Source of the DNA: Owenia fusiformis
Taxonomy: Eukaryota; Annelida; Polychaeta; Sabellida; Oweniidae
Direction: 5' to 3'
NCBI GenBank assembly: GCA_903813345.2
Contig: CAIIXF020000012.1
Location: forward strand, 17,555,520-17,619,519
Length of the DNA stretch: 64,000 nucleotides
Shown in pieces: positions 11,598-23,643 of this stretch; position 1 is the first letter of the stretch, and the number at the start of each line of letters is the position of its first letter. Under the pieces are notes generated by a model that saw nothing but the letters and a program-made list of their open reading frames with translations, did no database searches and had not been told where the DNA came from. The position numbers were made by a program, and so were the translations under genes.

Positions 11598-11880
11598 AAA
11601 CAGACTGATCTAAATGAGTCGCATAAACTGACTGATCTAAATGAGTCGCATAAACTGACTGATCTAAATATGAGTCGCATAAACAGACTGATCTAAATGA
11701 GTCGCATAAACTGACTGATCTAAATGAATCGCATAAACTGATTGATCTAAATGAGTCGCATAAACTGACTGATCTAAAAGAGTCGCATAAACAGACTGAT
11801 CTAAATGAGTCGCATAAACTGACTGATCTAAATGAGTCGCATAAACTGACTGATCTAAATTCGCATAAACTGACTGATGA
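11598..11880. repeat. 27-bp tandem array (CATAAACTGACTGATCTAAA...)
   Basis: About ten copies of a 27-base unit made of 'cataaactgactgatctaaa' plus 'tgagtcg', with single-base variants such as 'acagactg' and 'actgattg'. The last units are shortened. No coding role was seen. Confidence 0.93.
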
Positions 11881-13421
11881 GTCGCGTCGTCCTGGACTGG
11901 CCTTTGATAATCAAAATCAATGATGAAGGATCATATTTTTTAATCTCAAATTGTTCCTTGATATTATTTTATGATACATGCTCAACTAATACAATCAGTT
12001 CAATATTGTTTCTAATAACATGTCAATGTCACAGTTTGCTGCTTTCGCCAGCTACGCTGTTTCAAGATTGAATATTTCAGGCAATTCGCCCGTTTTGATC
12101 GCATTTCGAATATGGGCCCACAGGCCAAAAATTTCAGTATGAGCGAAATTAAAAAACAAATAATTTCCAAATGTTTTCTCTCCTCCCTCCCTCACTGCTC
12201 TGGGTTTAGAAATTGTAGTTGATGATTTTTGTGCAAAGCGAGGATTCACATTTTAGGATGGTTAACCGCTACTAGCAAAACAGAATTAATCATCTCTGAA
12301 TTGTACTGAATTCTGTAAATTACCTTCCTATTTAAGATTCACTCTTATCAAGTAAGACTAGTTGTATTTTCTACCTTTTGATAGTCATGAGCAAAATGAA
12401 AAATGAATGACAGCCCATTAATTACATTGGATCTGATTTCAATAAAGAAGGATCGGGTTGCTATAATTTCAATATTTGAATTTTGAGTGGACTATGGGGA
12501 ATCTGAGTACGAAAACTCCATTACAGCTAACGGATCCGTTGCCAGATGAACAACTGAAAATACGTAGGAATAATCGATTGAAGCAGCAGCATCTAAAGAA
12601 TAGATATCTGTAATCATAGAGATGTACGGAGATCAATGCAGCAGATGATTAGATAGGATAGAGGAAAATCTAACGTCCATGGGAAATTAGTTCCATTTAC
12701 GCCTTATCTAACGTTACATAAATTTCATACGGGCTTTTTTATTTTTTTAAATTGCCCCATTCCCATTTAATGTATCTACTTAACAACGCAACGCTCGATC
12801 GTGCAGGTATCGATAGCCATTCGTGGAAAGAACATATCACAATAAATCATACGATACATATCATAGGATTTCTCCTATGTAGTATGTATAAACTTGATAT
12901 TTTCAGGAATTTTCGGCCTCTGAATTGTGTCAGTTCAAATACAAATGTTTAATGGGGGATCACGGAAAACAGTTTTATAGAGAAATGCGTTTCACTGATA
13001 TTTTAGAGCGATTAGTAAGTCATCAAAATTAATATCAAAAACATTTTTGTGGGTGAAGTGATTACCTTATTCAAGCAAGATCAATTTAGCACTTCAAGCC
13101 CAATATAAGTAAACATGCGCAAACATTAGTTGGAAGTGTCGGTCACGCACAAGGTAGATTATAAGAGAATCGAATGGAATAGAATGGACATGAACGAATA
13201 CAGTCCTTAATTCTAACTATGATAAGTGATGTAACAATAACTGCCATATAATAGGTTTACTTGTCTATAATTTGGTATATATGATTAGCAAACTTCATTA
13301 TACACCAGTAAAAGTAATATCTACAACGATGGCATTCATGAGAATCGTAACAAAGACTTAGACTTATGGCAAATATATGACCTCCTATTTTTCTAGCCAT
13401 TGGTAGACCTTTATCACAATG
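11881..13421. other. intergenic, no gene supported
   Basis: AT-rich DNA without recognisable exons, RNA genes or transposon ends. Short open frames lack any motif. Confidence 0.4.
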
Positions 13422-14175
13422 AAAGGATTGGTATCGATATGGAGAACTGAATTCAACAATGTTTTTCTCTTAAACCAATCATTGAAAACATTCTGTAAAA
13501 ACACGGTATTTTATGTAATATTGACTGAATGACAACAATTTAATGCGAAAATTATTTAGAAATATTTCATATAACTGTTTTTGTTAACATATTTTGTTTA
13601 TTTAGTGCAATTGTTTTTGCTCCTTTCTACCAATTCTTGAGAATGAAATAAAATGTCTTTCCGAAACTTGTTGGAACAAAATAGCATATACAACATTTTT
13701 TAGACCTCTCGATATTATAGTTATACAAAGGAATTTTGGTTGATTTTAAAAAAGTATTCAATTTATTCAAAAAAAGTATTTCTCATTTGTAAAACAAAAT
13801 CCCCCCAAAATAGATAAAAATCAGGATTAACCTTTTATTTCATTAACAAGATACTTTTTTAAAATCAACCAAAATTTCCTTTGTACAATTACAATATTGA
13901 GAGACCTAAACATGTTGTGTTTATGTCGTTTTGTTCCAATGAAGTTCGGAAAGATGTTTCATTTCACTCTGGAAACATGATACCAAGAACAAAACAAGTG
14001 TTTGATGTGTTTTCTAAAACAATATAAATAAAAGTATATGTTTATTTTTCAAAATATTGTTACCATTCAAAAGATGACCATTAAATTGACGATGTCTTAA
14101 ATTTTTTAGATTTTTTATGACTGTTCTAAGAGAAGCGTGTGTTCAAAATGTTCTCCATATTGATACTCCTTTCGA
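13422..14175. mobile_element. long foldback element (~750-bp imperfect palindrome)
   Basis: The left half, from 'tatcgatatggagaac' (about 13434) through 'tttttctctta', 'gaacaaaat', 'agacctctc-atatt' and 'gattttaaaaaagtat' (about 13755), recurs in reverse complement from about 13850 ('atacttttttaaaatc') to 'gttctccatattgatac' (about 14168). The arms are diverged by substitutions and small indels, so this is an old foldback or MITE-like element. No ORF of note lies inside. Confidence 0.75.
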
Positions 14176-16647
14176 TCTATACCATCAGATTTAATTCAAT
14201 CCAATCATGATATAAACAGTATAAACCTATAACTCGTCACAATGCTCCCAACTCAAGTTAAAATGTTTGTTCTCGAACATACTGTACCAACGTGACTTCA
14301 AACATCTATTACATGTTTATTTATTTAAGTTGCATAGCAACAGAGTAGCAGCTAGAATAATTACAAAACTCCATGTCTTGCCTTTTTCCTTCGCTTCTTG
14401 CCTTACATGCACTTTACGCATATCGTTACATTCATGAAAGATCGATTCTAAGATTGCATCATTTAGTTACAGTATAAAATAGTGTGCTTGCATAATGCAT
14501 GAATACAATAATTATTACCGTGATATTAACAAATAAACCTTTTCTGACTTAATTTACTCTGCTACAAATTCAACAACAATATTGAACGAGATACAACAAT
14601 TGTCAATGCAGCTACTTCGCAACTAACTTTAATTAACGGGCCAGGGTAGGAAGATTAGTCCGCTATAGGGGGACTGTATTGCAGGTATATACATCTGATC
14701 CCCGAAGCAGATAATTTTGCTTTATATGGTCATGATAGGGTTTTTGGTTATTGCAAGCCTGAATCGGAATGCCATAATAGGTTGTCGTTGCAAGGTTATA
14801 ACTGAGTTCACGGTCAAGGTATTAATGGGGTATCACTGAAACCCAGGAGGTGCTCACATAACCAAATGTATAACATGCGTGTTCCCATCTAAATTGATTT
14901 GTCTTTCAGAGAAAATTAAGAGTTGTGGACATGTTTTGCTATCTTGCCATCATACCCCAAGGTCCAGCTTCTATTGGCGTATCACCGAAAGGTCAAGGTC
15001 ACAATGTGGTATAACTGCATGGTGATCTTCTTGAGACGGTCGGAAACAAGACGTTTTAGGAATTATATGCTTATGAAATGGATTGGATTATCGGAACTCA
15101 GGATTAAGTTTTTAACAGGAATGAGTCGACATTCTCAGTTACTTATCAAAGGATGTGGTCAATATTAATACTGTGATACCTTTGAAGAAATATATGAGTG
15201 AGTGAAAGGTGGCTAGATTTTGTAATGACTCAGCAATTTTAATATTGACTCTATGTAATTGGAGAAAAGTTGGACAATTATGAAACTGAAATGAAATAAA
15301 AATCTTATATAGCTATATACGCAATTTGATATCTTTATAATTTGTGATGATGTTAAACAATATTTATTCCACAATGATATTCATAGGACATAAAACTGTA
15401 TTTTATGATTTGAAGAATGTAGTGATGAACAGTCACAATCCTTAATTATTAGTGGACATTTATAAATTGGAGATACGGATCTAGAAGATCTGATAAATTA
15501 GAATTCTGTCAAAAATACTTGTTTTGATATAGATTTTTGGGTTTTAAAGTTTTAACGAGAGCACAAACAGAGACATAAGAGCCTATAATTACAGGTGAAG
15601 AACATAAGTACCCTTTTATAAACAATTAAATAGTATATGGAAAGCATCCTATGATTAACTTATGACAAGATGTTCATCTACGCTCGCTCGGGCAGAGATC
15701 ATATATTCATTCGAGGATGAAAATCGTATCATTCATAAATCATAGGATATCCTCTTTTTGATTGTAATAATTGTTTGCAATTGCGTCATCTGTCACATCT
15801 CTATTTTAAGTTACTGCACACGACAATTATTATGACAAAATACGAAAAGCAAACATAAAAGAAAAATCCAGTCACAAAACAATTTCCAGGTAGAATATCT
15901 CCGGAGACTTAATTGAACAGCTGAGGCAAATCTGAAACACCGCAACCTATACAACGCAGTCGTATTTCTGTTGTTCCCGGCGAAATCATTCACTAATCAG
16001 CTCTTCGTAGAAGCACTGTCTTTGCTGGTAATTACCCCCTGCCCCTTTCTGTCGTAGACTAATCTTCCCCTTCACTTAGATTGTCAGCTAGAATCTTTCA
16101 GAAAATCAATGAGGTTCCACAAACTCTCCTTACACATTGCTAACTAGTATACAAGTTGCAATAGCTAACGCTGACATTTCTCCGCTGCATGGTCTCGTCT
16201 CGCTTACATATAGAATGCAACTCACGATATCCTCTTTCAAAACGTGAAATCTTATCATCGATTAATTTAATGAAACAGTCTGTAAATCATTTCTATTGTT
16301 TAGTTACCCAATTTAACTTCATCATTATCAGGAAAGGGAGGAAGCTATTTTTCACGTGAAACTCCACTGTGAACTCGCATTTAAATGAGAATCTTTTGAT
16401 TACTGTACTTTATATTCACAGTCATATGATCACTGCAGTGTCAAATGTTTGTGCAAAATGATCCGTCTAATCATTCGAAATATTCATGATAGCAGGTTAC
16501 AAATGAGAAAATTGAACGATTAGGAGAACGTTTTCGAACATGAAAATATTCTAGATTTCTGCTACAGTTGCCATAAGAGTACAGTTGCCATATGCCAGCC
16601 CACGTTTTTAGAAAATAATAAAAAAGATACCTACATTGTGACACAGT
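14176..16647. other. intergenic, no gene supported
   Basis: AT-rich DNA with only short open frames lacking motifs, splice structure or similarity to one another. Nothing recognised. Confidence 0.4.
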
Positions 16648-16925
16648 CAGGGGCGTAGTCAGGGGGGGGGGGTGCGATCGGCAAAAAATTGGTTTTCAGT
16701 CAGGGGGGATCGATTTTGGCAACAAAATTGGTTTTTAGTCATGGGTGCGATTTTGCCATAAAAAATGATGCAACTTCTTTCAAAAGTGAGCTAGAAGCTT
16801 CAAATAAAAAGCATTTTAAAGCTCTTTTCTTCTTCTCATCTCATGGCTTATTTTTATTTGTTCTGGGAGGGGGGGGGGGGGGTGCGATGATCGCACCCAT
16901 TGTTCCCCCCTGGCTACACCTATGA
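16648..16925. mobile_element. short DNA element with GGGGCGTAG/CTACACC ends, copy 1
   Basis: It begins 'caggggcgtagtcagg' and ends 'ctggctacacctatg', an approximate inverted pair, with poly-G runs just inside both ends. The inner part ('gatgcaacttctttcaaaa', 'gcttcaaataaa', 'gcattttaaagctcttttct') matches a second copy at about 27537-27815. It is probably a non-autonomous DNA transposon. The open frame across it is not a gene. Confidence 0.75.
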
Positions 16926-17333
16926 CAGTTACCACAGAATGAACACTGCTCATATTGTGAATATTACGTTGTCATACCATATTGCGACAAAATAAGTTTT
17001 ACGATACCATGCCTAAGTTATGAAAAAAATAAAATGATATCCACATTGTTTCTATTGTGAATGCACAAAAGTTGCCATAAAAAGGCGCACACTCTTTGTA
17101 CAGTTGAGACCCTATTCTGATATATTCATCTACTATGATACGAAGTAGAATTCTATTTTTGACACGATGTTGTCTAACGATGTTGAATAACGGGAATCAA
17201 CGATTCCAAATAGTTTTGCAGTGTTTGAATCTGAAATTCAAGTCGCATCCAGCGTATCTATTCAAACCCCAACACCAAAAATGCTCATTATCATACTATT
17301 CACGTTAAGAACCCTTAAAAAGAGGCGTTTTCG
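16926..17333. other. intergenic, nothing recognised
   Basis: Short spacer between two transposons with no feature I can support. Confidence 0.4.
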
Positions 17334-18219
17334 TACACTCCCCTCCATAAGTTTGGCAACCTTTTTCCCCCCATTGAACTACGTGTTAAAGCCTCTTTAC
17401 CTTTGAATTTTAATTTACTTAACCTGCGATGAAAATACTTATATTATTGATGGAAATGTAATTTGACTTTAATTCCAATACCTCCAAATTTTCTCAATTT
17501 TTTCCTCAATTACAATAGGTCGAAAATTGATGATAAATTTGATGAATTTTTCAAAATCGACATTCCCATGTTAACCAATGGGAAATGGATGGTAGGTTTG
17601 CCACAAGTCATATGACAGAATATCCGTCCATCCGAGTCCTTGCAAATATACGAGTTAGGCAGGAAATTGAACTTGCTAACTTTATTTAACAAATAATTGA
17701 TATGTTTCTTCAGGTTCAACAAAGTTATAGGGCTTTAAAGTCAAAATTGTTTTTCAAAAAACCTCTCCCATTGAAATAACACAGGAGGCGAAAAATTATT
17801 TTCAAAAATGACTTTGAAGCGCTGTAACTTTAATATTCATCAAATAAACTTAACACTTAGTGTTCAAAAAAGTTAGACAATTCAATTTTCTATATAAAAA
17901 TAATTTTTGCTGAATCTTTTACTGAAAAGATATCCTGATTTCTGATTTGCCCCGAACCCTCCATTTCCCATTGGATTACATGGGAATGACGATTTTCAAA
18001 AATTCATCAAATTTATCATCAATTTTCGACCTATTGTAATTGAGTAAAAAATTGAGAAAATTTGGAGGTTTTGGAAATAAAGTTAAGTTACGTTTCCATT
18101 AATATTATAAGTTATTTTATCGCCGGTTAAGTAAATAAAAATTCAAGGATAAAGAGGCTTTAACACGTAGTTCAATGGGGGAAAAAGGTTGCCAATGCAA
18201 ACTTATGGAGGGGAGTGTA
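17334..18219. mobile_element. 0.88-kb TA-flanked palindromic DNA transposon, copy 1
   Basis: Ends are TACACTCCCCTCCATAAG... and ...ACTTATGGAGGGGAGTGTA, followed inward by 'tttggcaacc', 'gaactacgtgttaaagcctc' and 'acaataggtcgaaaattgat' on both sides, so each arm runs for about 250 bases or more. The terminal TA fits Tc1/mariner-type insertion. No transposase ORF is present. A second copy lies at 62352-63232 in opposite orientation, judged by the asymmetric 'gggttcggggcaaatcag' segment. Confidence 0.9.
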
Positions 18220-18404
18220 TGATTGTGGCGTTCCGACGAAGATCGCAGTCCATGCGACTTTTCGAAATTATACCTACCAGTGAATGAATATTGTATAATA
18301 TGAAAAGTATTTTACAATGTGTATCAATAATCTATCATCGTATGAGTATAGCGGGGAGTATAGTCATGTGGCGGCTCTACCGGCATTACATGTATACGAT
18401 ATAT

Positions 18405-18897
18405 AGGGGTTATATACTGGGAGGTTTTGGATACAGGGAATATCCCGAGGGATATACAATATATTTTCCCGAGGGACCGAAGGGACCGAGGGAAGATGTA
18501 CTGTATATCCCAAGGGATATTCCATGTATCCAAACCGACCGTGCATAACTGGTGTATCTCATGCTTGAGTGGGTTTAGGGTAGATATAACCTTTTCCACC
18601 TTTTTCAAATGACAAGATATTTATATTTAACATTTTCGTAATATTCTTTTTGTTCAATACAATGAAACTGTAACATTTAAACTTAAAAAATTAAAATTTT
18701 AAAATTAAAAATTAAAACTTTTGATATTTAAACTTTTTTAAACTTTTGAAAATTCCAGGGAGCGGGATGGATATATTATATCTGCCCGCATTTGGCCTGG
18801 AGCGGGACATATACAATATATCCTGCCCGCTCCTCAGATATGATATATATTCCCGAGTGATATCTACCCCTAACCCACTTAAGTATGAGATACACAT
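18405..18897. mobile_element. hairpin cassette element, copy 1
   Basis: The first hairpin runs from 'ggttttggatacagggaata' (about 18423) to 'ggatattccatgtatccaaa' (about 18535) around a loop holding 'gagggaccgaagggaccga'. Then an inverted repeat has its left arm at 18552-18586 and right arm at 18861-18895, with about 33 of 35 positions paired. Between the arms lie an A/T-only spacer and a further hairpin of 'gagcggga...tatat...cccgctc' (about 18758-18835). The same arrangement recurs at 60732-61150 with different arm sequences. Confidence 0.75.
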
Positions 18898-19395
18898 TTA
18901 TATTATTAAAGTACCTTATACTTGTTCATCTTTCGTGTTGCCTGGCACAAATATTATTTCGTATTATGAGGAATAACTACGCGTTCTTGACATAGTCATC
19001 TAGAGTGACTATATCTCAGTTCAAAGACACACTGTTCTATCTTGACATGCCTTTGCATTGAAAACCTTAAATGGACTAGAAGGGATAGAGACAATATTCT
19101 TTGCTCTTATTATTTCATGTCAACCCTTTTTTAAATTAATCTTAACACTGATGGCTTTATTCGAAGGGTTATCCATCATGTCTAATAAATTCGGACATTT
19201 TTGTATATTAAATCGACAACAGATACTTTGATAAGATATCTCAATTCTTTTCTAGAAAATAAGATTATAGTTGAAAGGCAAACATCGGGAGATTTTGAAA
19301 AGATTACTCCAAAGATTTTGGCACTGCTTTATTGAATATATTTGTAAAACAAATCAACATGAGAAATATGTATAGCGATATACATTCCCTGCGCT
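18898..19395. other. intergenic, nothing recognised
   Basis: AT-rich spacer between the hairpin cassette and the large degenerate tandem array. No gene was seen. Confidence 0.4.
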
Positions 19396-20720
19396 TATGT
19401 CTCGATTCCTCATTCCATATCTAATGACAAATGGACGGCGACTGTCATGTTAAACCTTTATGTACATAATGTTTAATGACAAATGGAATTTTGAAACATT
19501 TCATCCAGTGACAAATGGATTACTAGTAGACTGTAATAATATTGGACGACAAATGGAATATTTGAAACAAGCTCCGATTCTTCGTTTCATCCAGTAGCAA
19601 ATTGATTGATTGATTTTCATAATATTCAATGACAAATTGATATTTGAAAAAAGCCCAGATTCTTCATTTTCATCCAATGAAAAATGGATTGCTTGATTGT
19701 CATATTATCGAATGACAAATTAAATGTTTGAAACAAGTTCAGCTTCTTCGTTTTATCCAGTGACATATGGATTGATTGATTGTCATAAAAATCAATGATA
19801 AATTGATTGCTTGATTGTCATAATATTTAATGACAAATGGAATATTTGAAACAAACCCCGATTCTTCGTTTTAACCAGTAACAAATGGATTGAATGATTG
19901 TCATAATGTTCAATGTTAAATGAAATATTTGAAACAAGCTCCGATTCTTCGTTTCATCCAGTAACAAATGGATTTATTGATTGTCATAATAATCAATGAC
20001 AAATCGATTGCTTGATTGTCATAATATTCAATGACAAATGAAATATTCGAAACAAGTTCTGATTCTTCGTTTTATCCAGTGACATATGGATTGATTGATT
20101 GTCACAATAATCAATGATAAATCGATGGCTTGATTGTCATAATATTTAATGACAAATGGAATATTTTAAACAAACCCCGATTCTTCGTTTTAACTAGTGA
20201 CAAATGAATTGAATGATTGTCATAATGTTCAATGTTAAATGAAATATTTCAACAAGCTCTGATTCTTCATTTCATCCAATGACAAATATATTGCTTGACT
20301 TAATCATAAATCTTTATAATATTTAACGACAAAAGGATTGTTTGAAATATGTTCAATGACAAATTGATTAGTTGACGATCATGAAAAATCGTCTCACTAA
20401 TTTATAGCAAACGAAATGATTGAAGGTTATTTTATTCTTTTTATTTTATCTGATGGCAAATAGATGGGTTAACACGGCGATAAAGCTTAAAAACGATGGC
20501 AAATGTAATGTTTCAAACTGATCACAGTGCTATATCATTTTGTTCAATGGTAAATGAATTGGTTGACATCCATGTAAACATTCGTATTCATCAATAAAAA
20601 TTGTAATCTTTAAAACCCATTCTCATTTTTCATTTCATCCAGTTGAAAAATGGATTGGTTTGAGTCTAGGATAAAGCCCCGTGTTTATGGATGACAAATG
20701 GGATATTTGGAGCTAATTCT
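19396..20720. repeat. degenerate tandem array with 319-bp higher-order period
   Basis: Sub-units of about 80 bases carry 'atgacaaatgga', 'ttgattgattgtcataat', 'aatatttgaaacaagctc' and 'gattcttcgtttcatccag'. The block starting 'ttttatccagtgacatatgg' occurs at 19751 and again at 20070, a spacing of 319 bases, and the sub-units between match in order, so a four-unit block was duplicated. Units become more diverged towards both edges. No coding function was seen. Confidence 0.88.
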
Positions 20721-21278
20721 GGTTTTTCATTTTATCCTTTACATAGGGAAGATTGATTTATTATTGGATTTGACAGATAAAATAGAATTGTTAGAGTGAC
20801 TTTTAGGGCGTTTGAGCTTTTGTTGAACCCAACCATAATGTTACAATATGTCATCTATATGATATCTAACTTACACAATATATATCGTGTGTCTAACATG
20901 TTTTGGAATGTAAATCAAATGATGATTGATCTGAATTTGTCAAATTGTGTTCACCTGAATCAAAAGAGGGGAATAATGATTATAGCGATTTTTGGTTTAT
21001 TAAGCGCCCCTTGTATTTAGAAATCGTATGATAGCATTGGGGCTATGTTATCACTCTTAAATCAAAATGGCCGACAAAATTACTGAGTGTTACCACAATT
21101 AAGTAGTCTAGTAAGTACCTCGAACTGCTAAGATAGAAACTTAGTATCGTTAGTTTTGGGGCCAAAGGTTTCAATTCTGTATTACCTTAAGTCATTAAAA
21201 TCATAATTTGTATATTTTAGCCAGGGCGACTACCTGAGCACAAAGAGCATTTAGCAAGTGGTTTTTGCCTATATTACA
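20721..21278. other. intergenic, nothing recognised
   Basis: No gene, RNA or transposon end identified. Confidence 0.4.
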
Positions 21279-21435
21279 GTGTAAAAGAAATTATGGTCCC
21301 CTGGGGATTATGGTCCCCTTTCTGAAAGGCCCTTACTGGCCCTGATTGTGTATAAGATAATAAGGGAAAGAGGTCATTATATAAATCAATGGAAAGTAAG
21401 ACCATAAATTAATGGGACCTCCTACCCTTTTACAC
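21279..21435. mobile_element. ~160-bp MITE, copy 1 of 3
   Basis: Starts 'gtgtaaaagaaattatggtc' and ends 'tcctacccttttacac', an inverted GTGTAAAAG pair. The interior has 'ggggattatggtcccctttc', 'ccctgattgtgtataagata' and 'ataaatcaatgga'. It matches copies at 29542-29703 and 45088-45255, which are in the opposite orientation to this one. Confidence 0.9.
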
Positions 21436-22300
21436 CGGGTTAAGGGGTCAGATATCTCAGTTTTGTCAAAGATCTTACTTTGCATGGAAATTAAAGATGA
21501 CTACCAACATTAATGTTGTCTATCCTAGCACACCGAGCATCCGTGACGAAAACTGCTGATGTATCAATTTTAAGTTTTAGTCGGGCTTTACCTAAATAAA
21601 AAATCTAGCCTCACTTAATATTGGAATCCAAGATGGCCACCAAGATGAGATCACAACAATATAGCAATATACAGTGCTTAATTGTAAGAAGGTAAGAAAG
21701 ATTTCCACCAAAATTATGTAGTCATATTAAAGCACACACTGCCGAGTATAATTCGGAATAGTCAACGTTGAGCAGTATCTGTAGCCAGGACACGTAGATT
21801 CAGAGCCCCTACTAAAAAGAAAAACGTGATATCATGCATGGTGTAACATTAAAAAGTTGAGATCGTCCTGAACAGCCAAAACGCAATATTTGTGTTTTAA
21901 TTTGTGAATGAGGTCAAATTACAAGTTTCATTTAATGTATGTCCTTTAGCCTGTCCCTTAAGCTCTCAAAATCTTATCAGTAGTAGAATTTATGATGATT
22001 AAAACAGCAATCTTAATTTTCCTGTTCTACCTCAATTATGTTTGCATATTAGGCTTAGTTTGCCTCATGTGTTCAAAAGCACGAGTAATTATTGTTGTAT
22101 TACCTCTAATTTGCTTCTATTTCATAAAAAATCCACGTGAAATCACTTTTTAGTCCCTATACTTCCATATAAGTCTGAAATTGCTGCTAAACTGTTTAAT
22201 TGTAACATAGTTATCAATAATTACATTTTCTCCAAATGTGACAACGATTCTTCTTTTCATGTCAAGAGATCATCTAGATGTGCATCCTAATCGAGGCCAT
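21436..22300. other. intergenic, nothing recognised
   Basis: No coding region or repeat end that I can support. Confidence 0.4.
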
Positions 22301-22304
22301 AATG

Positions 22305-22605
22305 CAAAGTAGGAGGGAAAGTATCGCAACAGATTTTTGACAGTAAATAATTTTTTTCGAGTAGTTTCTGGCTGTATAAAAATGAATGCATATGAAAGGC
22401 CAATGTATAATCTTTAAGAAAAATTCAAAGAATGGTTTCAAGATCAATTGGATTATCTCATAAGCCATGTTTAATCCACCCATCAACGAGCTTTTCTTCA
22501 AAATACAATCGTCATTTTCACCATCGTCCCTCATTTTTTTTACAATTTTCATGCAAAGTTACATTGTACTTGAACACATGTTTCATCACTTAAAATATAT
22601 AAGGA
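22305..22605 (-). repeat. 300-bp dispersed repeat, copy 1 (inverted with 26060-26365)
   Basis: Blocks 'gggaaagtatcgcaacagat', 'gatcaattggattatct', 'ttcaccatcgtccctcattt' and 'ttacattgtacttgaacaca' occur here and, reverse-complemented, at 26060-26365. Homology stops near the same points in both copies. They may be the ends of one 4.1-kb element or two independent inversely oriented insertions. Overlapping open frames in the two copies encode similar peptides only because the DNA is similar. Confidence 0.8.
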
Positions 22606-23298
22606 ACTCCTTCTGGATTAGGATTATGATAATCCAATATAAGGGGATCCAATGGGGCTATGCTTTTAGTACAGCACACTCATATAAGATGTCATTAGTG
22701 TGCCATAAAGTTAGTTCAAAATGTTTTCATAAATGAATGGTTGGACTTGTTTGATCCCCTGCTGTTTGATCCCCTGTTTGATCAATGGAGCATAACCTCA
22801 GCATTTCCCAAACAATCCTGAATACTTGTCAAGTTGACTGTTTAATGTTTGAGTGCAGTTAAACCTGTGTATGTGTGTGTGTAAGTTGCTAAGCAATTCT
22901 AAATACCTCTCTTTATGATAATTTCTATGATGCCCTTATTATAGCATTTACTTTGAAAGGTTTTCTGTATCTTGTTTATCAGTAATGATTCACGTGGTCT
23001 ACAGTGCTATTAAAATCATAAATAGAGTACAAGAATTTAGTACATCATACCTTTGCCAATAATTTTAGTAAGACAAGTATTTTGATCCAGCTTCTGAAAA
23101 AACATTGGACATGTTTCTTTATGATGATGTGTTATAACACACTTCCTTATTTGAGTAGATCTCCAGATTGATTATTCAAATAATGAAATGAAGGATGATA
23201 TGCTAAGAATAATTTTTGCATATTCATCAATTCAATTTTATCCTAAGAAAATGTTATGAGTAACATACACTCTTACCTTAATGTTAACATTAGGGAGA
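22606..23298. other. intergenic between repeats
   Basis: No gene seen. Contains a short TG run near 22870. Confidence 0.4.
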
Positions 23299-23409
23299 TT
23301 AAGCTTGCATATAAATTCGAAACGCTAACCTATGACCAATCGCCCATACAAATGCATCGCTAAATATTTTCCATTCATATTTAGGTTGTGAAAAACCTTG
23401 CAAGCTTAA
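23299..23409 (-). mobile_element. ~115-bp TTAAGCTTGCA-ended repeat, copy 1 of 3
   Basis: The ends are TTAAGCTTGCA and TGCAAGCTTAA, a perfect inverted pair. The centre contains 'gatgcatttgtatgggcgat' on the minus strand, identical to the copies at 58541-58658 and 58877-58994. It is probably a very short MITE. Open frames through it share the peptide SDAFVWAIGH, which follows from nucleotide identity. Confidence 0.8.
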
Positions 23410-23643
23410 AGTCCCTATTGAGAGTCTCTGAAAACCACAATCAATACCATTGAGTGTTTGGTGTATACTACCTTTATCATCATTTCTAAGATTTACAATA
23501 ATTATTATTACAATAATATTAATGTGAACAAATATAAACAAACATAGAATGATTCTATTGGTTGAGCCAACAATTTCAGTTATTAGGGAGGTTAAGATCG
23601 CACTATTTTGATGAACGTATGTGTTAACTTATGGTCCCCTATT

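Noticed and set aside
22274-22552. Similar peptides encoded at 22274-22552 and 26183-26368
   Set aside because: The similarity follows from the inverted 300-bp DNA repeat and there is no protein-level signal beyond it.
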